The position numbers and the translations under genes were made by a program. This document shows positions 55,031 to 64,000 of a stretch of 64,000 bases of DNA, piece by piece (position 1 is the stretch's first letter; every line of letters begins with the position of its first letter). Source of the DNA: Ciborinia camelliae (Eukaryota > Ascomycota > Leotiomycetes > Helotiales > Sclerotiniaceae); the NCBI GenBank assembly GCA_025890175.1, contig JANPYM010000007.1, positions 277,366 to 341,365 on the forward strand, written 5' to 3'. The notes beneath the pieces are model-generated. The model was not told the DNA's origin, made no database searches, and saw only the letters and a program-made list of their open reading frames with translations.

Positions 55031-56023
55031 TACCCTTATATGCTATTCCCTTATACTCTATATGATATAACTTGCTATGTGATTCCTGATTATGTGATCG
55101 GAAACCATGTGACCTGATTCCTCAATAGAAATCTTAATAACAACAACCTAACAAACCTAACAAACTAATACAACAATACTTCACCAAAACACCAAAACCA
55201 ATACACTGCAATAAACCGCAATAAAACAACCAAGCAAAACCAATCAAATCAAATCAAACTACCTAATAAATACCTAAGCTTTCAAACCCAACAAAAGAGC
55301 TCCGGCTTCTCCGGCTTACTAGTAAAGGGAAAATATTTCGGAATAGAATACCTAGTACCGTGACGTATTAGACGCATGTGTAAGGAGATAGGGGATATAG
55401 AGGTGGTGAGAGATGAGGTTAATATAGGTAGGTATATATGTATTGATATATGAATACCCATCTACTGTAGATTTGGAAGAGATAGAATAACATTAGTGAT
55501 CTTATAGTAGGTATACTCGGTAAATAAGTAAAGGAAAGTAGATTGTAAATCAAGAGTGAGTAGGGGAATTAGATGAAGCTTTTATTCCCTCTTTCCTCTC
55601 CCCCCCTTACTAATTTATAATATATAATTTATAGCTTATAGCTTATAGCTCAAAGTTTAAACTTTATAATATATCATATATCATATCTTTCTCCCCCTCT
55701 CCAACTCCAACCCCAACCCCAACCCCAACACTCCTCTTCCTCGAAGTCCTCGAAGAACAATTACACATACAACCCGTTGCCGTTGCAGTTGCCATTGTAG
55801 TTTCCAGCAGCACCACCTTTTTATTAACAGGGATTGGATCCCGATCCCGATCCCGATCCCGTTTATTTTCTTTTTCGTTTTCTTTTGGATTTGGGAGGTC
55901 CTGTACTACCTTCCGTATCTTCTCAACTCCAAATATATCTCCTCCAACCCCATCTCCTCCAACCCCACCAATCCCACCACCCCTCCCCCCACCTCAACCT
56001 CCTTATTCTCAAACAAAACCTCG
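55031..56023. other. Intergenic DNA at the edge of the gene island
   Basis: No gene. Contains CAAACC/CAATACA-rich low-complexity sequence (55140-55270), GCTTATA repeats (55632-55650), CAACCCC repeats (55700-55730) and four GATCCC units (55845-55862). Its right end holds the 3' flank of the permease gene. Confidence 0.6.
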
Positions 56024-57889
56024 CTATACACCCTCCCCACCCCCCACCCCCCACCCCCACCTCCAAACCCCCCTAACCCACCAAACCCCCCAATAAACCA
56101 CGCCACACCCCAAGATCGCCAACGCCGTCGCCGGATACGCATAATACGGAAACCTTATATCACCTTTCTCCTCCTGCGGTTTAATCCACGGAAGAACCAG
56201 CAACAAAAGATTACTCGACATAAAAACCAGGATATATATTTTCCTGGCCCGAAACGGCGAGGTATAACATTCCTCGGGCGAGAGTTGCAGATAGAGCAAA
56301 CCCGCCGAGATAGCAACCGAGATGATAGAAACGGGATACCCACCGATATCCACGAGGAAATTATAGATTTCCCCGGGGGGCGGAACGACGATGACGAGAA
56401 CGGATACGAACCAATGGAGGAAGAGTCCGGGGATGGGTGCTTCTGCGCTTTGATTTCCCTTGAAAAATGCAGAGAAGGGTAGGAGGCCATCGCGTCCTAA
56501 TTCCTGATTCACTCTTGCCTGGGCGAAACTCGTGGCGGCGATATTTCCAAACGCGCTGACGACCACGGCGATGGGTAAGATATTTTCCCCCACCACCTGG
56601 CCGAAAATATTGCGGAAAAAGTGGCCGGCGACGACGACGCCGGCGGAGCGAAAATCGTCTAGTTCAACGACCATGAAATACGCGATGTTGGCTAGAATAT
56701 AAGCGGCCGAGACGAGGGAAAGAGCGATGGGGGCGGCGGTGCGGAGGGTGGGGATGGGATTCCGGATGGAAGAGAGGACTTGATTTGCCGTGCTGTAGCC
56801 GCGGAAACAGTAGAGGATTTTGAGGAGGGCGGTGGCGTAATCGTGGGGTTGGGTCGATGAGTTGGCGAAGAGGTTGGAGAAATTTCGTTGGGCTGTGCTG
56901 ACGTATGGGTTGCCGGGTATGTATTCGGTATCGAGACCTAGAGTACTGAGACGGCGAGGCGTAATGGATGACGAGGAACCGACGCGCATGAGGAGACCCG
57001 CGAGACCTGATAGGATGACAATTAGGACGAAGAACATTTTTCCCACGCCGAGGATATTGATGATGCGGAGACCGGTTCTTTGGTACCGCGCGTGGATGAA
57101 ACATATTAGGGTGATGACGGCGACGGCGATACTGCGAACGTTCCATCGATTGGCGTCGATTTCGAGCGCGTACATGATGTATTCACCCAAGACGATGCAG
57201 TTTGGAGTGGAAAACCCTAGAAGTACGACATAGCTCATGAATGCACACGTAGCTAACATTCGTGGTTTTCGGAAGATTCTCTCGAGATAGATTCGTTCAC
57301 CTCCTGATCGTGGTAATGCTGTTCCGAGATCCAGGTATACGGCGAGACCACAGAAGGAAATCAGTGATCCCACAACCCATAATGTAAGACTTGCTCCTAC
57401 ACTTCCTACGGATTGTAGAATAGAACTTGGTATTGAATAAATTCCCACTCCGACAGTTTTGCCCACGATAATATTAATGGTGGAGAATGTACCGAGCTTA
57501 GCGATTCCCGGCGTTCCTGGAGCCGAATAAAATAATGGAGTGCGTGGAAGAAAACTTGATGATTCGGCAGGTGATGCTAATGTACTCCTTGAATATGACT
57601 CAAAAGTTCCCTCACCATCAGCTCTCTTCGACTTTGATCTTCCCCGACCATTTGGTGTCAACAAAGAGCTCCGTGGTGTTTTGAGATATGCCGAGTCACC
57701 ATATATCGGACTTCTTCTGGATTGTTCAACATCAACATATAATCTCTTTTGTCCATCTTGATTAATTGAATATGGTCTCCGAGGTGTCACAGGGGATCGA
57801 CAACTTATTTCAAAGCTATTTCGTAAAGGTGACGAGGCAGTTAATATCGCATCACCGAGAAATGATCTCGATTGGGAGAATCCTCCCAT
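56024..57889 (-). CDS. MUP1-type methionine/amino acid permease
   Basis: A single-exon 621-residue protein of the APC superfamily (LAT/MUP1-type), expected to import methionine or related amino acids with protons at the plasma membrane. Residues 1-130 are a Ser/Pro/Arg-rich cytoplasmic tail with TPRRP and SPAESS segments, suited to phosphorylation. TM1 carries the family signature (NIIVGKTVGVGIYSIPS, 139-155) with the GxG break. About eleven to twelve membrane spans follow (near 135-155, 162-184, 213-238, 251-267, 276-303, 385-409, 431-455, 488-503, 511-535, 548-568, 582-605). NQELGRDGLLPFSAFF (461-476) is the conserved loop of fungal methionine permeases. The ATG at 57887-57889 is the first in frame. 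Codons favour C at the third position. The last 20 residues are W/G-rich, oddly low in complexity; a different, spliced end is possible. It is the only intact recognisable gene here and shows no RIP damage. Confidence 0.88.
   Translation of the reverse strand: MGGFSQSRSFLGDAILTASSPLRNSFEISCRSPVTPRRPYSINQDGQKRLYVDVEQSRRSPIYGDSAYLKTPRSSLLTPNGRGRSKSKRADGEGTFESYSRSTLASPAESSSFLPRTPLFYSAPGTPGIAKLGTFSTINIIVGKTVGVGIYSIPSSILQSVGSVGASLTLWVVGSLISFCGLAVYLDLGTALPRSGGERIYLERIFRKPRMLATCAFMSYVVLLGFSTPNCIVLGEYIMYALEIDANRWNVRSIAVAVITLICFIHARYQRTGLRIINILGVGKMFFVLIVILSGLAGLLMRVGSSSSITPRRLSTLGLDTEYIPGNPYVSTAQRNFSNLFANSSTQPHDYATALLKILYCFRGYSTANQVLSSIRNPIPTLRTAAPIALSLVSAAYILANIAYFMVVELDDFRSAGVVVAGHFFRNIFGQVVGENILPIAVVVSAFGNIAATSFAQARVNQELGRDGLLPFSAFFKGNQSAEAPIPGLFLHWFVSVLVIVVPPPGEIYNFLVDIGGYPVSIISVAISAGLLYLQLSPEECYTSPFRARKIYILVFMSSNLLLLVLPWIKPQEEKGDIRFPYYAYPATALAILGCGVVYWGVWWVRGVWRWGWGVGGGEGV
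56035..56070 (-). other. G-rich stretch at the permease 3' end
   Basis: The coding strand has repeated runs of four to six G (plus strand CCCCACCCCCCACCCCCC), encoding the WGWGVGGGEGV tail. It could form a G-quadruplex in DNA or RNA. Confidence 0.6.
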
Positions 57890-59557
57890 CTAGAGAGTTT
57901 ATATGATGTGAAATGAAAGAGTATGAGAAGGTTAATGTAAGATTGATATTTATTGAACGAATGAAAGTCGGAGGAAATATTTCGCGAGGTTTGCGTCTTC
58001 GGAGAATCTGATGCAGCAGGCAGGTAATGAACCAGTTTCCCAGTAGAAATTACAGATTAAGACTAAAGAATTCACAATGGAAACCTTGAAAATCAATGGG
58101 AATTGAGTAGTTATGGGAGAGTTCCTGGATCAACTATGATACACGAACATTCTTCCTGGTGTCTCCTTAGAAGACAGGTGGTATCGGAATCTCTGGAACT
58201 AGAGCTCAACATAAATATCAAAGTATTCCCGTTTGACAGTCTCGACTCTGTTTTTCTCATGGTATGGAAACTGTACGACAGTGTGTAAATCAGCCTCCAA
58301 TTCTTACCACAGGCAAGTTCACTCGAAAATATCACACTTTGAAACGATATGGAATCTTTGACCGGATGCTTTGACATTTGATCGTGAGGAGAAGAATACA
58401 CCCGTGTTTGACCAACATAGGATGTCGGACATTGGTTTCAAACCCCCGATGAAGATATTGTAGTGAAACGTCAAAACAAGCATTTCGGTCCAACCACCAA
58501 GGAAAAATGATCTACGATGAGGAAAGCTTGTTCATAGTTTAAAAACTTTGAGGCATTGCTTAGATCAGATGCTCAAAAGAAATTCGATGAATTTCATTAA
58601 TGTCAAATTGTTGATATATATTTGGTGGACGGACACTAAACAGCAAGTGAAGCTTGAAGCTGATAGTTTCGTATTTGTATTTATTTGTAGGTAGGTAGGT
58701 AGGTAGGTAGGTAGGTTAGAGAATGGAGAGAGAGAGATATTGCGGAACTCTCATTCATCGGTATCATCTGATTTCCATAATTCATTGTATGATCGATCAT
58801 ATATGTGCCGAGTGATGATACGAACCCCAATAACGATATCGATCCTGAAGTCAGGACTGGGACTGGGGGACGAAGCAACGCAAAGTTCACGTTCAGGTAC
58901 CTAACCTACTGTACTGTCGGTCGCATTGATAAAAATGCTGGAAAGCTTGAAGTGTAAGTTAGGGGATCTTGGTTTCATTCCGATCGATGTATTTCACCAA
59001 GTTGGTACAATACGTGCTGGGAGCAGACCCGCGGCCTCTATAATACAGAGCCAGAGGCCCTGAGGTTCCAGAAGAAATGAAGGGAGCAATCCTCGGGAAA
59101 TATCTTTCCCGACAGGTCGTTTGAAAACAAATATATTTAATCAGATCAGATCATCTACAAGTGTACGTGAACAGTCTGAAGGTGAAAACAAATTTGGTAC
59201 TTTATATTATCAGGCTGTGCATAATATCATGGATGGTGTATACATGTACGTGGCAGTAACCGTGGCAGTGACAGAGGCAGAGGCAGAATCTTTTCATGTA
59301 ACCATAACCTTACCATACATGATGGCAGCGTCGAGCCTTATGAATAAATTGAATGCTAGAAACTATAGTATATAAGTAATTCCCCATGTTTCTCCCCCGC
59401 AGAGGTAGATTAATCATATTCTATTCTAATCTAATCTAATAATTTTCAATTTTTCAATTTTTCATCAGCACCAAAGAACAACCACGCAATAAATACAACC
59501 AGCATCCATATCACTCTTCGACACGCCCAACCTAGCCTCCCTAGGAAGTCTCAAGTT
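57890..59557. other. Balanced intergenic DNA upstream of the permease gene
   Basis: Includes the permease promoter region, without a motif I can name. Open frames at 58103-58288 (plus), 58111-58401 (minus) and 59121-59375 (plus) show no family resemblance and I do not call them genes. A short AGGT array lies at 58687-58716. Confidence 0.55.
58687..58716. repeat. (AGGT)n microsatellite, seven units
   Basis: GTAGGTAGGTAGG run followed by AGAGAGAGA at 58726. Confidence 0.9.
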
Positions 59558-60072
59558 TCAACACAAGCGGATCCCTGGTCCTCCCACCCCTCCCCAACAT
59601 TCTCGCCGAATGGTGCGCGCTGATCCCTCTAACATGTCACCTCGCCAGCTACCATCAGCAGCATCTCCTAGCGGGCCAAGTAGCACTCCGGGGACGGATG
59701 CGCGTGGCATTATTTCCGAATCTGGGCGTCGTGACGGGGATATCGAAGCTTGTGAGCAGCGGGCCGGAATTTCTGGATCGCGCGAGCGCCATGGGGGGGG
59801 GCAGAGTCGCAGAGTCTGTGATGTGAAATGGGGCGGGGGTTTTCCGCGTGCGAATCGGGCCGCGAGTGCGTATTTGGTGGAGGAGCTGGTGTGGGATTGG
59901 GATGCGCGGAACTTGGGCGTGCGGAGGGTGGGGGAGCTTGTCCCGATGATGATGTACGGTTTGGATCGGGAGGTTGCGCCTTCGGGTTCGATGGATAGGA
60001 CTAGGACGAGGAGTACGATTCCTATCAATTCATCGAAGCCGGATGGTTTGAAGACTGTGGTTTCGGGGTCCA
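59558..60072 (-). CDS. Uncertain reading frame, possible exon
   Basis: A minus-strand frame of about 171 codons with strong C-ending codon preference (ATC, TTC, CTC, GTC), like the permease gene. It has no ATG near its start: an upstream stop lies right before it and the first in-frame ATG comes late. It would therefore have to be an internal exon or a decayed gene. It begins with a hydrophobic stretch (GIVLLVLVLSIEPEG), then a Ser/Thr/Pro/Arg-rich part. A plus-strand frame (59610-60290, 226 codons, starting MVRADPSNMSP) covers the same DNA with G-ending codons and is the alternative. I cannot decide which, if either, is real. Confidence 0.28.
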
Positions 60073-60108
60073 CAGCTCAATTATCGGTCGAAAAGGAAAA
60101 GAAAAATT

Positions 60109-60753
60109 CTAATCGCACCATCGAACCCACAACCACCAGTCCACGCGCTCCGAAAACCATCCCCAGGATCCCTCCATCACCAGCCGGAACATTCCGTCCC
60201 TATCAGACGTTGGCACGTTGTACATTTTACATTTTTCTCGAGCCTCACGCCTCACATCATAGCCCTCCAAACTCGATGACGTGCCCGTGACGCCAGCTTC
60301 ACCGCCGCAAGCATCATATTCAAACTGGGTGTGGTGATGATTCCCGGGCTCTATGGTCTCTATGGTCTCTATGGCAGCAGCACGATCCTGCACTTCAGAA
60401 CCATCAACCAGCTCGTGCGCGGCACGATCCACGTGCATCGCTCTCCGGGGCTCTGGGAAATAACGAAACCCACGATCCGTGTATGCTGGTGGCGACGCAC
60501 CCGAATGCCGCGATCTGGGACGGTACCTGTGTGTCGGCGACCGCGGCATTGTCGACGCCCCTTCATAGACTGTCATCCCGTCCTCGTCCAAAGGCCTCAC
60601 TATCCTCACCCTATCCCCCGCATTTAGAAACGCCTCGATCATATGGCATGAACTTGCGGTATCCGGTTGCTCATAGACTTTAACCCATGGGTCAAGATGC
60701 GGATTGAGTTCCATCTGTGTAGGATGACTCGACTGTAAAGGAGTTTGATACAT
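60109..60753 (-). CDS. Hypothetical protein, 214 residues, with PPAY motif
   Basis: Starts at ATG 60751-60753 (MYQTPLQSSHPTQMELNP). The N-terminal third contains a compact segment (NAGDRVRIVRPLDEDGMTVYE); the middle is basic and disordered (RSPTHRYRPRSRHSG) and carries PPAY, a PPxY motif that WW-domain ubiquitin ligases of the Rsp5/NEDD4 type can bind. The tail is acidic, with a short IETIETIE repeat. GC-rich third positions support coding. The frame is also open upstream of the ATG to 60828, overlapping the HET-related pseudogene in another frame, so its start may lie exactly at a rearrangement breakpoint. It may be the cytoplasmic tail of a longer spliced protein. Family not recognised. Confidence 0.42.
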   Translation of the reverse strand: MYQTPLQSSHPTQMELNPHLDPWVKVYEQPDTASSCHMIEAFLNAGDRVRIVRPLDEDGMTVYEGASTMPRSPTHRYRPRSRHSGASPPAYTDRGFRYFPEPRRAMHVDRAAHELVDGSEVQDRAAAIETIETIEPGNHHHTQFEYDACGGEAGVTGTSSSLEGYDVRREAREKCKMYNVPTSDRDGMFRLVMEGSWGWFSERVDWWLWVRWCD

Positions 60754-61503
60754 GAGAAATTGCCATTGTAGATGTAGATGCTGGACAATATTGTAAATAA
60801 GTGTCGCTGCTATCATAAAGCACAGCACGTGCCCCAGAAAACGTCTTGTGAGACACCTCCGACCAAACTATTCTCTGGCAAGAACCATCACAATTCAACG
60901 CATGCGCAGATTGTGGCTTCGTCTCTGCTTCCGTGAACTGTTGGCAAGATTCCGGCATCTTACCCTCGCAAGCCAAATGCGATCCTTTGATACAACGGCC
61001 TGAGCGCTCGCTGAAGTGGGCATCGAATCGAGAGAGCATGGTCCGAAAGTCTATTCCCAATGAGGATCCGCCTGTTCTCAAAATCTGAAATGTCTAATTG
61101 CACATGTAATCGATCCCATCGCCTGGGTGGGACTCCGAGTCAAGCTCAGCAAGCTACTCTATGTCCTGAATCGCAAATAAAGAGCTCTTTTCAAGTGAGC
61201 ATCCATACCGAAGTTGGGCTTTTAGAAGGTAATAAAAATAGAGCATGATAGATCGTTGCCATGCAGTCCAAAGAAATACTTTTAGTATGGCGCGAGCTTG
61301 ATGACTACCATCATCGAATTGTGGAAAGAGTATTTCTCTCAATGCTTGAACGGCCGGGGCAGTATCTGAGGAAGGTTCAGTACGCGGAAAGGCAGCAGCA
61401 GTATTGAGGAATTTGTATTAATTAAGAAGATCAGCTAGAACATTATATACAGGAGAAATTCGTAGGCGAACCCCAGGTTTAAGTTTGCTCCTTGCTCTTC
61501 TTG
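60749..61503 (-). pseudogene. HET-related protein pseudogene, three in-frame stops, truncated
   Basis: One minus-strand frame can be followed from about 61503 to 60749, interrupted by TAA at 61420-61418, TAG at 61156-61154 and TAG at 61096-61094. Across the stops it reads as one continuous protein: VYNVLADLLN, ALREILFPQFDDGSHQARA, KVFLWTAWQRSIMLYFYY, GIDFRTMLSRFDAHF, CEGKMPESCQQF, QSAHALNCDGSCQRI, ASTSTMAISHV. I recognise these as blocks of large fungal proteins in which MAISHV opens a HET-like domain (normally followed by W-S-H-G-Q-G-G). Here the match stops at AISHV, so the domain is missing. Each stop fits one CpA-to-TpA change (CAA to TAA, CAG to TAG, TGG to TAG). Assignment is from memory of the family. 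HET proteins act in self/non-self recognition; this copy cannot. Confidence 0.7.
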
Positions 61504-62080
61504 AGCAATCTTCATGGGGAATACGATCGAGTTTGTATCGATGAATTTAGTCACGTACATATTTTCCCATGTAATATTCTGTAACTTCGTAAATGATTCC
61601 ATGATATATATCGCATCATCTGATTTCTGGACGTCAAAATAATGACGTTAATCCGGTAAAACGTATTTCGATGCCCATTTCCCGCTTAAATAGTATAAAA
61701 CCTTTATCTAGCTAGTTAATGAATAAGATCATCCTTTTTCCATTTAATACAAAACTACCAACCTTCTCAATACGAAGTACGCGATCCTTATATTCACTCG
61801 CTACGCGGCCGGGGCCGCCGCTAGCGAGGTCACGTGCCCTAAATTGTGACGGTATTTAATCAGCTCTTCTCCCAGATCAGAATCCTTTCCTCTACATAGG
61901 TAGTTTACTACAGTACTATTCCGATGCCTAAGATTATGATTCCTTTTTCCGCTTCACTCCGTGACAGCATTTACGATTCACTAATATCGCGACAATCAAT
62001 TAATTCAAAAATTGAAAAATAATTTATTCTACAATTACCTTAGCGGAGGTACTAGGGGTTTAGAAACAGTGATTTTATTG
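61504..62080. other. Balanced intergenic DNA with a GC-rich spot
   Basis: No gene seen. GCGGCCGGGGCCGCCGC (61805-61821) stands out, followed by TCACGTGCC, a CACGTG E-box-like site. It may include decayed 5' sequence of the pseudogene. Confidence 0.5.
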
Positions 62081-62140
62081 TGATTAGGTTCAAAAACTAT
62101 ATCTCAGTTGGTGGAGTATTTGTATTATATTTAAAAATAA

Positions 62141-62305
62141 AACGTTTTTGAAAATAAAGCGTTTTTGAAAATAAAGCGTTTTTGAAAATAAAGTGTTTTT
62201 GAAAAAGAAAAGTGTTTTTGAAAAAAAAAAAGTGTTTTTGAAAAAAAAAAGCGTTTTTGAAAAAAAAAAGCGTTTTTGAAAAAGAAAAGCGTTTTTGAAA
62301 ATATA
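62141..62305. repeat. Tandem array of GCGTTTTTGAAAA-type units, about ten
   Basis: Units of 18-22 bp combine a fixed core (G[CT]GTTTTTGAAAA) with a variable A-rich spacer (ATAAA, AAGAAAA, AAAAAAAA). The TTTTTGAAAAA cores recur about every two helical turns, a pattern that favours curved DNA. It marks the right border of the gene island. Confidence 0.88.
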
Positions 62306-64000
62306 AATTATTTTTATTAAATATTTTGAATTTAAAAAAAAATAAAAAGAAATATCAATCAAGATATTTCATATTTTATCATTTCAAATTTCAAGATTTG
62401 AAGTTTTATATTAAGATAGAAAATGCAAGGAATCAACTAGATCAATAATGGCTCCAAGACTTTTTATTACTTTTTAAATAAAATTCTTATTATTTTTTAA
62501 ATAATCAATAATACATCATCAATCACTATTTAAATAATAATACCTTATTTAATATAAAATTTTATAAACTTTCAAAACTTTTTTTATTTAATTATATAAA
62601 TCTATTTTATATATATCAATATTTTATAAATTAAATATTACACCAAAAATTTATTAAAGATTTATTATTAATTAATATTAATTACTAATATATTAGCTTT
62701 AAATTTAAATTTTATATTTAAATATCTTTTTTATTTTTATTGTTTTTAAATTTATAATAAAATCTTTTCTTTTAAAATATTTTGTTTGAAAAATTTTATT
62801 TATTAAAATCTATTATTTATATATATTAAAATATTTTTTTAATTTATATTTTTATAACTATTTTTTTATATAAACAACAATTTTTAAATAATAATTTATT
62901 TTTATTAATTTAAAATTTATATTATTAATAAAATATTATTTTTAAATAAAACATATTTTGATATTATACATTTATATTATCCTATTTTTTTTAATTTATT
63001 AAAAATTTTATAAATATTTAACAAATATTAATTAAATATCAAAAATTATTTTAACAACCTTATTTTTAAAATTTTTACATCTAAAATTTCTTTTTTAACA
63101 TAAAAAAACAAAAATTTTATTAATTTCTTTATCAAATAATTAAACTTCATATTCTTTATTACTAAAAATATTTATACCTCTTTTATTTTTATAATTTAAA
63201 ATTCAAACTCTTAATTTTCATTAATACTATTTCTTATATTTTTTTATACTTTCTTTTTAATTAATTTTTTTATTAATATTATAACTTTTCCCATTTTTTT
63301 TATAACAATTATTTAATACTTTATAAATATTTTTATAATTTTTATTAAATTTATTTATTTTTATTATACAAAATTAATTAATTTTTATAAAATTAAAAAA
63401 ATATTAAAAAAAAATAATATTATAAATTAAAAATATTTATTTTTTAATAATCTTTTATTATTATATAACAAATATATTTATAAAAGAAAATTTTATAATT
63501 TATTATTTAAACAATTTTATTTCAATATTAATTGATTATTTTATTATTAACAAAAATATAATAATATAAAATTAAATTTTATTAAAAAACAAAAAACATA
63601 AAATCGCCTTATTTTTTATTAAAAAAAATATATCTCAATTATTTTTACCATAATTTATAAAACAAAATATATTAATTTAATATATAAATTTTATAATATT
63701 AAAAAAATTATTATAACCGCAATATTTATTTTCTTTAATATAAATATAATTTTAACAAATTTATTAAATATTTATTAATATTTTATAAATTACTTTTCGT
63801 TTATTCATTAATTATTAATTAATATATACAAATATATTTTTTATCTTTAACTGAAAAACCAAAAATACAAAAATCGAAAATATATTAAATTTTAATTCAA
63901 ATAATAAAAATTTATCAAAAAAAAAAATAAAAATCTTTACTCTAATTATTTTTTTTATTTTTTCTATTTTTACAAAAAAAAAAAAAAAAAAAATTATTAT
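62306..64000. other. AT-rich, RIP-like decayed DNA to window end
   Basis: A short balanced patch (62380-62460) is followed by nearly pure A/T with no gene or paired repeat found. An A18 run lies near 63974-63991. Confidence 0.6.

Noticed and set aside
56862..57233. Plus-strand frame of 123 codons, and a minus-strand frame at 56664-57146
   Set aside because: Both are shadows of the permease gene in other frames.

Overview
This window looks like a nuclear scaffold piece from a filamentous ascomycete (Pezizomycotina; the gene families would fit Leotiomycetes, but I cannot fix the species). About three quarters is extremely AT-rich DNA built of decayed transposons whose paired copies differ mainly by C-to-T and G-to-A changes, the mark of repeat-induced point mutation (RIP). 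The rest is base-balanced DNA with sharp borders: roughly 1-1800, 20575-28540 and 55030-62080. Genes are sparse.

Layout. 1-1800: balanced DNA, at most the last exon of a gene. 1800-18830: AT-rich, holding a full LTR retrotransposon (4139-12608, GATAA target duplication) that is artificially lengthened by a 1.7-kb assembly duplication around a 10-N gap. 18832-19826 and 31356-32496: two inverted copies of a compound repeat (CTAGCCGTCGCGG end, a long ATTT microsatellite, a GC-rich motif, CCTACGAA and CCTAGC minisatellites). 20575-28540: a balanced island with a solo LTR (24479-24738), a possible structured RNA, short unassigned reading frames and two large minisatellites. 28540-55030: an AT-rich nest. 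A 176-bp LTR pair (30301 and 51035, TAAAA on both outer sides) encloses another LTR element (32991-39613, ATTAA), a young solo LTR inside that (38222-38495, TTATT), a minisatellite block (40010-42800) and a complete Ty1/copia element on the minus strand (43496-50769, GTTAT) with readable remains of integrase and reverse transcriptase.

55030-62080 is the gene-bearing island. It has one intact gene, a MUP1-type methionine/amino acid permease (56024-57889, minus). Next come one or two uncertain minus-strand reading frames, one with a PPAY motif. Last is a HET-related pseudogene (60749-61503, minus) whose three in-frame stops can all be explained by CpA-to-TpA changes and which breaks off at the start of its HET-like domain. 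The last 1.7 kb is AT-rich again.

There is no operon logic. The main story is genome structure: nested retrotransposition, RIP, and RIP-type damage to a neighbouring host gene. Most short open frames in AT-rich DNA and in the minisatellites are composition artefacts and are left out.
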